64,000 bases of DNA from positions 159,402,001-159,466,000 of the forward strand of contig JBITNC010000001.1 of the NCBI GenBank assembly GCA_050084985.1, given 5' to 3'. How positions within the stretch are numbered: position 1 is the first letter of the stretch; every line of letters begins with the position of its first letter. Of the stretch, positions 36,810-48,710 are shown one piece after another. The position numbers and the translations under genes are program-made. Below the pieces are notes generated by a model, which did no database searches, was not told the origin of the DNA, and was given only the letters and a program-made list of their open reading frames with translations. This DNA comes from Nageia nagi. Taxonomy: Eukaryota; Pinophyta.

Positions 36810-38070
36810 CTCTCCATCTTGATAGGATAAAGGTTTTAGAGGTTTACATTGTATATCAAAATTTCATTGAGCTTAAAACATGTGGCTCTATCATTAAGTT
36901 TTTTATATTTGTATATCATAATGTTTTTATATTTGCATGATAAAAAGTATTAAGCCCTTTATCCCTTCTTTTTATCATATAAATAAATTCTTTATCTCAA
37001 GAGATGAGCATTTCTCCTATCCTAAAAGATATTCTTAAAATACATAAAAAGTTTAGAAAATGCTTTTAATGTGGGGTATGGTTGAACTTCTTACCTATTA
37101 AACCAATTCTATTGTAGTTTATTTTCAAAATTTATTCCTTCAAAACAAATAACTTCATATTTGTTTACCTTCAATCTTTTCTTGGTAATACAATTATATG
37201 CATTTGAGGTAGTTGGGAAACAAAAGATCCATTATGCTTTAGTGGCCTACTTTCTAGAATATGTTACATTTCACAATAGATAGATCGTATTTTTTCCAAA
37301 AATTTGAAGAAATCTAATTATGCATGATACTCTTAAATAAATTCCAACAATGAACCAAATAGAAATTCATGGACAAAAATGATTTTAAAGCTAATTATAC
37401 AATGTTAATGCACATTTATATGCCCAAATAGCAATTCATGGATAAAAATAGTCTTAAAAGCTAATTATGCATATTTCTCATACAAAATTCACTTCCATGA
37501 TGGAAACCTACAAACAATACTTCAACACCATAATAATAATAATAACAAATTAGATAAATGGTTCATAGGGACTCATCATAGTCTCTGGCAAGAACAAAAT
37601 CAACAAAAACTTAATACAGGCTTCACAAATGAAAAATCTAGGTTTTTCCCATCAACAACTAAATTTACAAACTCATGTATATGCCTCAACAATTTAATTT
37701 TTGGGTTCCTTATACCTTTTAGATATTCTTGCAAAATAAATGCAAGATGTGTTATAATATGCAAACCATTGATATGTCACAATAAGGCATATTATACATA
37801 ATAAAACAAACTCATAATTTTAAATTTATTTCTTTTTTATTCCATGCAATACACCCTAACACCCATGATAAAACTATCTGATTTCATCATCTTTCTTGAA
37901 CTATTCTGGAGTAACCTCGATGACTAGTGGAACATGTTTATGTCTAATAGGTTCCTTTTATGGCTATGATAAACCAATTACAGGCATAAAAAACTTGAAA
38001 TAAATGACAATCTAAAAGAGAAATTTGAAACATGCATACCAAAGGTTTTCTTATCATCTTATATAAAATC
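36810..38070. other. Non-coding interior of the inverted-repeat element
   Basis: No supported gene. A duplicated phrase (CAATTCATGGA(C/T)AAAAAT(G/A) with AAAGCTAATTAT) occurs at about 37364 and 37433. The rest is AT-rich. Confidence 0.45.
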
Positions 38071-38073
38071 AAT

Positions 38074-40840
38074 CTAAAGCAAGTCATCAACCTGCTTATT
38101 TTGATCAACATTTGATTCAACTTCCTTTTCATCAATGAGTGAACTAAAAGAGGGATTGGCTAAAAAATATTCGATCCAATATTTTAAAGATTTTTCCCCC
38201 TCACACACCAAGTTTTGTAGCCTCTCCCCATTTTCAACAGTATTTGTTGCAACTTCATATATTCTGTTGTCATTATCAAGTTTCATGACATATGCCTTGC
38301 AACTGGATTCTCACAATCTATCTCCTAGGGTGTTTATTACATAAAAATGATCTTCATTAACCTTAAGCATAAAAAATGTCCATTCCATGCAACTATGTAG
38401 ATTACTGAGATAGGTGCAAGAGTATCATACTTAAACACTGAAAACTCTCCAATATATGCAATTATTTCTATATTTTGCAAGCATTATGGAAGTAGGAAAA
38501 GGGGAGGTGTCTAATCCAACTCTAAAGGTGGTTTCATTTTTTTGAAAATTATTTTCAAATCAAGACAACCATCAAGGAAATTGTTTTTCACTACTAATGT
38601 GTACATCTTTTTATATATTGTAGAACCATTTATGATTAGTGCACCTAACACAAACTCGTAGGGTATTTCTGTAGGGTGTTCTAACAACCACTTACAAATA
38701 ACAAGTGCAATACTACTACATGCATTGATGAATCCAAGACTTCGATGATGCTAGTCTAAGCTACCCTCTAATATGAGGGTACTTAAATTGAATGCATTAT
38801 CCCTACTTAGAATTTCTCCTCTTTTCCAACCCTTAGATGCAAAATTTTGAGTCTCCTAAAGAACAAAATAAAAAATGTCAAGATAAAGGAAACTAACTAA
38901 CTAACCTCTAAATTTGGCAAGAAATAATGCTTAGGTTTACAAGAAATTTATCCTCAACTAAGTAATTTACCTCAAAATTACTGTAAGGATACTTTAAAAC
39001 ATCCTCTTCATTAGAAACAACTCATGTTTGTAATGAGACATCATAGATTAGGTACAAGATTATATTTTATTCTTTCATAGCACCCACATTAAAAAAATAA
39101 AATAATGTGATGAATATAAATTTAGACAACCTATTAAGAATTTTGGTTGAAGCAATGGGACATCATACTTAATCTAAATTTACCTACAACAACTTAGCCA
39201 ATAGGGATAGAAATTTTCCATTATGAGGACTTATTAATATGAAGAGGGAAAATGTTATCCTATATCAAGGAAAAATGTTATACTTGTGATTAATCATAGT
39301 AAGTAGAGCATAAAGTTATCTAGTAAAATGAAAAACCCACCTATAAGGTTACAAATGCACATAGTAGTGTGTATGCCCAAGGTTTCAATAATGAAATAGA
39401 GAAGCTCATAAATTTTGAGTTTTTTTTATATTAGACATATTTTGAAGATATGATATTTAGTAACCCACATAACAAGAGGGTTGCATATGATATAATTTTA
39501 ACACTTTACCTTCCCTATAATAATATTTATAACTTAGTCATTTACAAGAAAATTAGTAGTATTACATAAAGGAAACTAACTAAATAACCTCAAAATTTAG
39601 CAATAAATAATGCTTAGGTTTATAAGAAATTTATCCTCAACTAACTAAATTACCTCAAAATTGCTATAAGGACACTTTAAAAAATCATCTTCACTAGAAA
39701 CAACTCATGCCTACAAGGGAGAAAATAGATTTATCAATTTCAAGTATCTAATAGGCCATTTCGAGTATATTACAAAATGTAATTGTGGATATAATACATC
39801 TACAAGGCCATTTTGGAGACTTGCATTATTTTCAATATCCATGATTACATCATATTCATTTGAATAACTCATGCCTGCATGGGAGAAAATCAAGATGAAA
39901 ATCAAAATATGCATAAAAGAATTTAAACTTAAAATATATCAAATATTTGAGAATTAAAAGTTGTATCTATGCATACATGCACAAAAAATTTACAAGGCCA
40001 TCTAAAAAAGCTTCATACAACTTCTCCTAGAGACTTTACACCATCAGTAGGGTATGGGAGGTCAACATCATCTTCATAAGAGTAGGTGAATTGTAAAGAA
40101 ACATTATCCTCACCAATCCTTTGATAATGATAAACAACATTGGGATCAATGTTCTAAATATTCCCCTTCCCAATTGTTTTTCCTTTTGTATCTTGTAGGA
40201 GCACCTCTTCACCCACCTGCACAAGAGGTTTATTTTTTTCCTCTTATGCCTACATGGAATAAAAACATAGATGAATGAACTAAAACAACTTATATTTGCT
40301 ATCTACTATAAAAAATTAAAATAACTTTTTATACCTAGGATACATAAGTGCTTTCTACCACAACATTGTCCATAATAATGCTTTATGTTTCAACTATTTC
40401 AATTAAGTTAATTGTATAAGGATTGCTTTGTGAATTTACAATGTTCACAACAATGGACTTATTTTTAGATTCCTAGAAATAAAATAAATAATTAAAGATA
40501 CTAGCTTACAACTTCAATATTTTTTGTAACTCAAACCAAACAAGAAAGTATAACATTGTATTACCTTTATCATCTCTGCACTCTCTTCCTCTCTACATTC
40601 ATCTTGAATACAGTTGCCTTCTTCATTCAAGTTGATTAGTAGACATTGCCTTTTTATGGATTTTTCTCTATTGTAATCGGATACATGTTTTCTTCACTTT
40701 CATACTACTACATTAACCTTTAAACCTCATCATGCCTACCTTTTGAACACTGTTCATATGATGAAACACCTTCCTCGCTACAAGCAATGTTTTTCAACAA
40801 CCTTCTATGATTTTTTGACTACATTTTAAGGACATTATCA
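38074..40840 (-). pseudogene. Decayed multi-exon gene, NT-C2/EEIG1-type C-terminal region
   Basis: The clearest exon (38865-38074, acceptor TTCTTTAG|GAGAC) reads GWKRGEILSRDNAFNL, then CSSIALVICKWLLEHP, then YIVAWNGHFL, and after a frameshift FYVINTLGDRL and KAYVMKLDNDNRIYEV. This order matches the C-terminal conserved region of plant proteins with an N-terminal NT-C2 (EEIG1/EHBP1) domain, as I recall that family. Upstream exon-like pieces have proper splice signals: 40472-40335 (CTAG|GAATC to CCTAG|GTATAA), 40249 to about 40030 with VQVGEEVLLQDTKGK, two short duplicated exons near 39708 and 39040, and one ending at 40565 (AAAG|GTAATAC). In-frame stops show it is dead. It lies inside the inverted-repeat element as a possible captured gene. 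No C2 domain is visible. Confidence 0.55.
38884..39722 (-). repeat. Duplicated exon-plus-intron block, about 155 bp
   Basis: AAAGGAAACTAACTAA(C/A)TAA and the following text to GAAACAACTCATG occur at 38885-39040 and again at 39568-39712 in the same orientation. Each copy includes a short exon-like piece (VVSSEDDFLKCPYSNFE in one, a variant in the other) ending in a GAG|GTAA donor. This looks like a local exon duplication in the cargo gene. Confidence 0.75.
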
Positions 40841-41095
40841 ATGTACTCCCTTTTCTTGAGATACTTTTTTTTCACATAAAAAATTTGTTGATCATTCTTT
40901 TCTCAAATGATCAACATATGGAAAATTCATACCCAAATGCTATGACCTTATATGTGCACTCAAATTCCTTCATTTGGTAAATCCTTTACCCCCTATGGTA
41001 TGACATATATTAATAGTGCAATAGAAGTGTAGCTTTCCATGCTTTCAATATGCATGTCATGTTCCATCAAGACACTCATGTACAAACTATTGGTT

Positions 41096-41684
41096 TGAAG
41101 GAATTGAAGGATTCCATAACCCAAGAACTCTTGTATGATCTCCATCAAACTAGAAATCAACCATTCTAAAAACTAAGAACACAAGAAGCATTCTCACATA
41201 GTAACACAAGATGTATAGTGGTTCCTCCATCACATGGAGTACTCCACTTTAAATCTTCTTTTTCACTATACTCTCAAATAATGTACACTTTCATAGATCT
41301 CAACCATGACTCTCCTTAGCATGAAGCATAGCTTCCATGCTTAGGATCTTACAAACTAAGATCTAATCACTTCCCATATTCATCTTCTTCTCTTACAAGT
41401 ATTCACAAAATGAACTCCTTTTATAGGATTCAAAACTAACCTTAGGTAGTTAAGTAAGCTAACCATAATAGGTTAGTTAACCCTAAGTTAAAATATACAA
41501 TTACATTAAATTGTTAGTGGAGACACTATTCCATGTAACAATTATTATTTTAAGTTGGGTGGAGAATACTATTCCACCCACCATGCATGAACCTCATTAT
41601 CACCTAATAACCAAATTTAGGTGATTATTAATATGCTAAGCATATTAATTACACAATGCCCTAAATAACATTATAATTCTAACA
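41096..41684 (-). repeat. Probable solo LTR, copia-like
   Basis: On the minus strand the 589-bp segment begins TGTTAGAATTATAATG, close to the Copia-A LTR start, and ends at TGAAGGAATTG (plus-strand reading). A TATA box (CTATAAAAGG, about 41417-41427 reversed) lies inside. It shares the phrase ACACAAGATGTA(T/A)-GTGGTTCCTCCA with Copia-B LTRs. Flanks TGGTT (41091-41095) and TGGTA (41685-41689) differ at one base, as an old target duplication would. No internal region is attached. Confidence 0.7.
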
Positions 41685-41689
41685 TGGTA

Positions 41690-44270
41690 TACCTATAATA
41701 AGATAATAATATATCATACCTTTTATATTCATTATTTTTCAAAATTAAATAAATAATAAGAATTTCATATATACCTAACATAACAATTTTATTCCCAAAC
41801 TACCAAGAGGTTAAGCCACAATAGCAAATGAAGGTGACCTGATTCCTAGAAACATTGATAAAACATGTCATTTGAAAAAAAAACAACATATCCAAGATAA
41901 AAAGTAAACTAAAAAAATCATGCAAACCATATAATGACCATGGAATGCCAACAATGTCAAAACTCTTTCAATAGTGTTCAAAATTTGACAACATTACCCA
42001 AAATCTTCCAATTATGTCCAATATATTGTGTCCAATGTGTGTTCTCATTTTCTTGTTATAATCCAACCAATAGTTTGCATACTAAGGTCTTAAATGGATC
42101 ATGACATGCTCATATCAAGGTCTTGATATTGTGGTCATCATGGGGGGAAATGATTTTTCTAGTTCAGGACACATGTGATGTAACCAATACGATAGGTTCT
42201 TGATATACAATATGTTAGATTAGCCTATATATTTATGAGTTCAAACCAAAACCACTTGGGAAGAAATCCTAACACCAATATGACTATAGGATAAGGGGAT
42301 TCATGGGAAGTAAACCTGATTTGGCTATGTGGATCCCTCTTCTTAGTGCTCATATATCACATATGACTATAAGATAAAGTGATTTTGTGGAAGCAATATT
42401 TATTTTTTGTAGATCATATATTATGGACATCATTGTGGGAATATATTTTGTGATGTTCTATATGTTTCTAGTGATCTCCTTGAAAGTTGTAGTTCCAATA
42501 CTTACAACTTGAGTCATCAATTCAAAAGATATTGTAGGGTCTAAATAATATGAAATCACCTCTAGACACCCCATAAATGCATTCAACATTGAAAACTATT
42601 ATATATTAAAATCTAGATACCCAATTGACCATAGATCAAAACATTTAATGCCTCAAATATGTATTCTCCTATTTCAATGTGTTTGTAGCATATTCATTCT
42701 ACTTTATATACACTTAGTGAAATCTTTATTCGTATGCAACTAGCTTTGGGTTTCAAGAACCAACTTGTATTCATTTCCTTTTTTTATCTATTTAATTTGT
42801 ATTAATTGGTAATGCCTCTATTTCATTTTGTTGGAATACCTAGAAAACATTTTGTATTAATTGATAATGCCTCTATTTCATTTTTTTGGAAGACCTGGAA
42901 AACATTTTGTATTAATTGATAATGCCTCTATTCCCATCCCTTGGCTTTTCATAGGTTCCTCCAAGGGATTTGTCTCATTGTTTAAAATGGATGAATTATA
43001 GAGATGTAACCTTCCTTCACTATATATTATCCATATTTCTAGTACCCCATGTTGATTTATCTTGTTTAATCCTCCATGGACAAGGTCTATTTTCTGGGAT
43101 CTTCTTCATTTTTTTTTATTTTTTCCTCATCCCTTCCTTCAATTGGTCATTCATTATAAAACTACCATTGTTGGCCAACTATAAAGTGTTGGGTTGAGTT
43201 AATGGCACAATTAAGACTATCTAGTTTGATTCATTATTGTTTCAAGGTCATCTACTTAAAGGTAATGTATTATTATGGGAGAAGAGAGATTCCATGAGTT
43301 TTACAAAAACTTTACTTTCCTTCCATCTCCCACATTATAGTAGAGAAATTTCTAAATAATTAGCCCCCTCTTCATTTGTTTCCAAATTTCTAATCCTTCC
43401 CAAAGGCTAGAGGATTAAGATAAAGTCTTTTGTAGGTGGGCATTATTCTACTTTTAATTTAGAATTCATAAAACTATGATACATATGGTTTAAATTTTTA
43501 GAGCATAAAGTATATCTATTTAGATTTGAATATTATATTTTGGAAAGAAGATTTATTATGAGAGTGATGAATATTAGAAAATATATGGGCTTGGCAAATC
43601 ATACTATAGATAAGAAAATTTATATCTAAATTTTTGTAGAATTTGAGCTAGAAAATATAATTACTAATATAAATTAAAATTGAATTAGAATGTAATATAA
43701 TATATCCATGCAATTCATTATGAAGCCATATTATTTTCTATAAAGGCTTTCATAACTATGAACATTTAGGTAAGTAGTATTCCAACTAAGTTATGACTAA
43801 GAAAATGGACTATCAATATAGTACTTAGGTCTAAGGGGACATTTAAATAATGTTATCCAAACTAGTACATTCTTCCTTTAGTGTCATCAATAAATCAACT
43901 TATCACATGGTCACTTGTCCACCTCCAACATAATTTCCCTATGGGGGCCTATTTATTTGTAGTTATTGCTTGTATGCCTAGTCCACCTATTTCAATGACA
44001 AACATACCTTTTCCCATTTTACCCATGGCATTGTTTTCCTCCCACTTAGTCCTTGACCATAATATTTTCCTAATTAGTTTGTCTAGGTTCTTCAGTATGT
44101 TCTTTGAGCTACCAACATTGAGAATTTATAAACCATCTTTTTTTAAAGGATAGATTTTAGCTACCAATACTTTCATCTTTAGTATGTTCTTTGTGCTACC
44201 AATACTTTCATTATGTGTGTTTTGTTGTTCTTGCATTGTTAACAATATTTTCATATTCTACCTATGTACT
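41690..44270. other. Non-coding interior, with a 55-bp triplication
   Basis: TTTGTATTAATTG(G/A)TAATGCCTCTATT recurs with a 55-bp period at about 42796, 42851 and 42906. Frames at 42970-43197 and 43881-44153 (plus) are hydrophobic and have no recognised motif. Nothing else is supported. Confidence 0.5.
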
Positions 44271-44279
44271 ATAACTATA

Positions 44280-44580
44280 ACAAGAAATAGTGTTTTGAAA
44301 AGAGGGACATAACAAGATTTAGAGGGATTTATCTTAGTTCAAAAATGTAACAAGAAATGCTATTTCAAAACTTGGTGTTGTTGAAACCCTAGAGCTCTCC
44401 TAAAACTTCTATAATCCAAAATAATTTACAAGTAACAAAAGTTATGCAAAGTTTTTTGCATCCAAAGAGGGACATAGCAAGATTTATAGGGAATTACCCC
44501 AATTTAGAATTGTAACAAGAAACATTGGTTCAACCTTGTGCTATTGAAACCCTAGAGCTTTCCTAAAACATGAAGTCCAA
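44280..44580. repeat. Tandem duplication, about 165 bp
   Basis: AAGAGGGACATA(A/G)CAAGATTTA followed by TGTAACAAGAAA and GAAACCCTAGAGCT(C/T)TCCTAAAAC occurs at about 44298 and again at about 44465, collinear with small changes. Confidence 0.8.
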
Positions 44581-44696
44581 ATGATTCATGACTATACTAT
44601 TTAGGGTTATCAATGGGATAATCACTACATCAAGATCTACAAAATTTTAAATTTACTTGATTGCATCTCGAGATCCATGGTATTATTTTTTTAATA

Positions 44697-45508
44697 CAAA
44701 GTTGGTATAATCGCAAGGTGATTATACTAAAAAAGGTATAATCATAAGGCAATTATACCTAACAAAAATAAAAAAATTGAGTCGAGGTATAATTGTAAGG
44801 TAGTTTGGTATAATCACATAATGATTATATGAGAGAAAAATAGAAAATGGAGGTATAATCACAATGTGTTTATACTTGATAAATTTAAAAAATTATTAGG
44901 TATAATCACAAGGTGATTATACTAAAAAAAATAAAAAACATTTAGTATAATTGCAAAGCAATTATACTCAAGAAAAAAAAAGTCTGGTATAATTGCAAGC
45001 CAGTTTGGTATAATCATGTAATTGAATAAATCAAAAAAGTTGTGGTATAATCACAAGGTAGTTTGGTATAATCACCTTGTGATTATACCCAAGAAAAATA
45101 AAAATAATCTGATATAATCGTAAGGTAATTAGGTATAATTGTGTTACAATTACACCTGACCATATAAAAAAAGTTGCAATATAATTACAAGGTGGTTTGG
45201 TATAATCTCCTTGCAATTATACCTAATAAAAATAAAAAATGGTGGTATAATCACAAGGTAGTTTGGTATAATCACCTTACAATTATACCAGACAAAAATA
45301 AAAAAGTTATGGTATAATCGTAAGGTGATTTGGTATAATTGTGATTATACCTAACAAAAATTAAAAAATGTAAGGAGAACCACTTTGCGATTCTCCTTGT
45401 TGTTAGAATAATGGAGTTTTTCAAATTCTAATATGTCCTACATCTAAAAATTGTTAGATAAGATGCACATGGGTGGGGAGGCATTGTGTAGGTAGGATAT
45501 GCTTCGTC
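44697..45508 (-). repeat. Right terminal inverted repeat with hairpin array
   Basis: About nine units of the palindromic GGTATAATC(A/G)CAAGGTGATTATACC type lie at 44697-45360, then the unique outer part, the inverse of the left end, to about 45508. A-rich spacers (AAAAATAAAAAA) are the complement of the T-rich spacers at the left end. Confidence 0.85.
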
Positions 45509-46007
45509 GAGTCTAGTTTGGACTAGCAAGGTGGCAACTACTATCAAAGGCACAAGGCCTATTGGTTGTTAGGATAGAGTTAAATGCATGAGAGGCTAAT
45601 ATGACATGAATGTTGGGGGTTAAATGCATAATGTATCCTCCATGTGATATCCATAACCACATGCACAAATTAGCTTCCAAACATAATAACAACTCTTTTT
45701 CTTCAAATGGAAGGGTCCAAAGTAGATTTAAATAAACTACTAAACCAATGAAACAAAATACCTCCATAGATATCTTCATATAAACCCTATGTGGCTAGAT
45801 ACTTAAAAATTGAATGTCTTCATCATTTTTACACCAAATCACTTCATTCAAAAAGAAAAATTTGTCTACTCAAAAAATGGTATCTATATTTATGATTAGT
45901 TATGGAGTTCTATGCATAGATTCTCAAAAAATGAGAGCAAATATTTAGACTAATATGAAAGAGGAATTTTGAACATATTTCATAGAGTTAGAAGAGAACA
46001 TAGTCTA
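45509..46007 (-). other. Copia-C leader, proximal part
   Basis: Sequence between the primer-binding site and the inserted element. An 88-codon minus frame (45779-45513) lies here with no recognised motif; a leader is not expected to code. Confidence 0.5.
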
Positions 46008-46025
46008 CTCAAGATTTGGTACCAA
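46008..46025 (-). other. Copia-C primer-binding site
   Basis: TTGGTACCAAATCTTGAG on the minus strand directly follows the 5' LTR and resembles the initiator-tRNA site of plant copia elements (TGGTATCA...), with changes. Confidence 0.6.
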
Positions 46026-46272
46026 TGAAAACCCTACGTTAGCTCTAAGATCAAAAGTATTATATTAGATTAAAAATAAGAGTAAATAAATTGCAAAGAA
46101 AATCTACATATTTATCTTATTAGATGATCCTTGAGATCCCCCAAGAAATATAGTAAATATGTAGAGTTTGAATATTTCTTACTAAATATTCACATTGTAA
46201 AGCAAATCTATATATAGTAAATACTAATACTACATTACAAATACCATAATCCCTAAGGTTAGGTCTCTAAAA
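46026..46272 (-). repeat. Copia-C 5' LTR
   Basis: It aligns along its length with 24081-24329, including the AGAGTAAATA and ACATTACAAATAC blocks. Its start on the minus strand has lost the canonical TGTT (TTTT now). ATCAA follows at 46273-46277. Confidence 0.8.
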
Positions 46273-46277
46273 ATCAA

Positions 46278-46950
46278 TAGAGTTTGAACCATAAGCCCAT
46301 GCAAGAACTTAAAAATACTACTTAGAGTCCAAGAAGTACTATCCTTTACTTGATTATTTTCATCCTTCATTTCATTGAGAATGAAGTTAAATACCATATT
46401 CACCAATAGTGAGAGTTTTTTCAAGGATGGTGCTTCTATAATAGAACTAAATGCATATGTATCTATCACCTTGCAATACCAACCAAGATTTAAAATATTT
46501 TATTGCACATATAGCATGAAAAGAAAAACTATGTAATTTTAACCAATCCTAACAACTAACCCTACAAAAGTACCTCTTTTGATTGAAATTTTTTAAATAC
46601 TTCATCCATGTCATGATATTATTTATCTTCCCCACCATACTCTTCTTGATTTGATATATATTCATCAAAAATTGAGCTCCAAAATTCAATATCCTATAAA
46701 GACAAAACCTTTACATCACTTCTAATAGCCTTTGTTATAATCCTGGAGATATCTTCTAGAAGATTGAAGGCATTCAAATAAGGCATTCAAATGCAACTTG
46801 CCATACACAACAATTTTTGGATAGTATTATTTAATAAATAACATACATAATGTAGCTTCTTTTCATTTCATTCTCAAAGTTTATTTGTAATTTTAGTCTG
46901 GTGCTTATAGTTATTAGAGTGCATGGTAAGATACATCTAAAATTAGGCAA
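46278..46950. other. Intergenic, no supported gene
   Basis: The 79-codon minus frame here (46469-46230) overlaps the Copia-C LTR and has no motif. Nothing else is visible. Confidence 0.45.
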
Positions 46951-48335
46951 AATTCAACCTTTCCATGAAGGATATTTGGATAGAATGTAGCCTAATGACC
47001 AAAGTAATGCAACAAATAAAGATAGAATAAGACCAAACCCAAATCCCCCATGAGAATGGCAAAGTGCACTACTTCAGGAGAAACCATTTGTAGAGGTGGC
47101 CATAAGCAAAATTCTGGAACTAGACTTCACTAAGGAATTGATGAGCATTACCATCCCTAAAAATGTCATTAAAGTAGGTGAAAGAGATTTACAAATGCTT
47201 TAGTCAGTAGGTTCATTTAAATAAGACCCCTAATTGAACTCATCCAAAGTTGGATTCAAGAAAGATGGAATACTAAAGGACCTGTCTCTCTAATTGCATT
47301 TTCTAAAGAATTTTTGATTTTAAAGTTCCAATTCAAAGAAGATCTATAGGAAGTAATAGAACTAGGCCCATGGTTTCTTAGAAAAAAAGGGCTTATCATC
47401 AAGCGATAGGACAAGAGCTTCTCACCAAAAATAAAGAATTTCAACCTCATACTCACTTAGGTTTTACTTCCAAGTTTACATCCATCTTGCTGGCATTCAA
47501 GCTTTATAGTAGGAGTGGCAAAGGTAATTGGAACATTAGTGATGATCAAAAGATACACATAATTGAGACAAAAACTCATAGATGCCTAGTTCATTACAAA
47601 CATTGATATCACCAAATCCCTACAAAAAAGAAGTCAAAATAAAAATCAAAGATGAGAGAGCCTAGATTCAACTGATCTTCTATGAGAATCTCCCAGTACA
47701 ATGTGTTATTTGTAAGAGCTTTGATCACTATGATAAAGATTCCCCAGATAAAAGATCTAATAATGATGAAAGAAGAAGCCAAACAAAACTAGAAAATGCA
47801 AATAATATTGGTAGTAATGATTGGAAAATGATTCAAAAAGGAAAGGGATGGAAAAGTAGGGAAAAAACAAAAACATAAGCAAATAAAACTCCCATAAAAA
47901 CCTCAATTAAAACTCATAAGGAAAGTAATAGAAATTCCAAACTATCTACCACTAGAAACCCATATGTAGTCCTAGGCATATTAGAGGGTATCAATAGGGA
48001 TAACATTGAATATAACATAGACTTCTCTAAGAATGAAGCAATGGTTATGGAAGTTAATAATGAGATAGAAGGGATGGATGGAGAAGAGGAGATAAGATGG
48101 GTTATCAAGAAAGGAAAAAAATTGGATAGTTAAGCCATAACTATAGTCACACAATAGCAGAACATAGGAATGAATATACCATCCATGAACATCCTAAACA
48201 ATAGGAAAGCACCAAATGTGGGTAAAAACCACCCAAGAAGACCTTCCTCTAGTGATGTGAGGAATTGAATTACTGAATAAGACATTACTAATGGGAGACA
48301 ATGTACTCTAGATCAGAGTGGAGGCCACTTGACCT
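46950..48335 (+). pseudogene. LINE ORF1, DUF4283-type with zinc knuckle
   Basis: From about 47250 the plus strand reads WIQERWNTKGPVSLIAF, then ELGPWFLRKKGL and SPKIKNFNLILT. This is the plant DUF4283 layout found at the N-terminus of LINE ORF1 (RW-x-x-x-G, then GPWF, then the closing W). At 47698-47745 follows CVICKSFDHYDKDS, a CCHC knuckle whose last Cys is Ser. In-frame TAG and TAA codons break it. In L1-type LINEs this protein binds the element RNA. The start is not certain. Confidence 0.75.
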
Positions 48336-48348
48336 CTATAGGTCCTTA

Positions 48349-48600
48349 ATGAAGATCCTATCATGGAACATTAGGGGCTATAATGCCCCTAGAAAATAAA
48401 GATCTTTGGCATGATAAAAAACCTAATATTATGCTGATATAAGAATCAAAATTTAAGGAAGATAGTGTTGATTAAGATTGTGTAATATCTTCACTCACTA
48501 CAATCTCAACAATAGTGTACTATGAACAAACTATTTACAATAATATGATCTCCAGAGAAGGTCAATTCCTTATACATTGGGCATAAACTATAAAGAACAA
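48349..48600 (+). pseudogene. LINE ORF2 start, endonuclease domain
   Basis: ATG at 48349 opens MKILSWNIRGYNAPRK, the standard N-terminus of plant LINE apurinic-like endonuclease (the N of WN binds metal). After a stop and a frameshift, KPNIMLI and ESKFKEDS continue the domain (usual form KPD-x-x-x-x-QETK). The LINE is lost after about 48600, where gypsy sequence probably begins; no reverse transcriptase follows here. Confidence 0.8.
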
Positions 48601-48710
48601 GTAACCAAAAAGATAAAAAGGGGTAAATATGTGAGGAATAAAATAAAGAGATAGAGTAACAAGGAATAAAGCTAAGGGAAAAATCACTAGTTCAGTGCAG
48701 ACTTTCATAA

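Larger units (their letters stand above)
29365..45508. mobile_element. Foldback-like inverted-repeat DNA element, about 16 kb
   Basis: The left end (GATGAAGCATATCCTACC inwards) is matched in inverse orientation by the right end (GGTAGGATATGCTTCGTC, ending at 45508). Homology runs through about 145 bp of outer sequence including the CACCCATG and CTCCTTACATTTTTT blocks, then into hairpin repeat arrays on both sides, giving termini of about 0.8 kb. The interior carries a SWIM-family transposase-like gene, a third array and a multi-exon cargo-like gene. A Mutator-like or foldback class is likely from the transposase-like gene and the long termini. The exact outer edges and target duplication could not be fixed; GTCCAA on both sides suggests they may lie a few bases further out. 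Confidence 0.7.
24081..46272 (-). mobile_element. Copia-C: Ty1/copia element split by a 16-kb insertion
   Basis: Two diverged LTRs of about 0.25 kb (24081-24329 and 46026-46272) share TGA-x-AATAC/ACCC ends and an internal AGAGTAAATA-x-ATTGCAAAG core. They are flanked by the same 5-bp duplication ATCAA (24076-24080 and 46273-46277). A primer-binding site lies inside the right LTR and a purine tract inside the left one, so the element is on the minus strand. Removing the inverted-repeat element (about 29365-45508) leaves about 6.0 kb, normal for copia. Gag-pol occupies 24345-28500. LTR divergence is far above that of Copia-A, so this is an old insertion. Confidence 0.85.

Noticed and set aside
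43881-44153. 90-codon hydrophobic plus-strand frame as a membrane protein gene
   Set aside because: There is no homology I recognise. AT-rich DNA with many TTT/ATT codons readily gives such frames, and there is no supporting context.
45513-45779. 88-codon minus frame starting MKISMEVFCF as a gag-like gene
   Set aside because: It sits in the Copia-C leader next to the primer-binding site, lacks gag motifs and stops at the edge of the inserted element.
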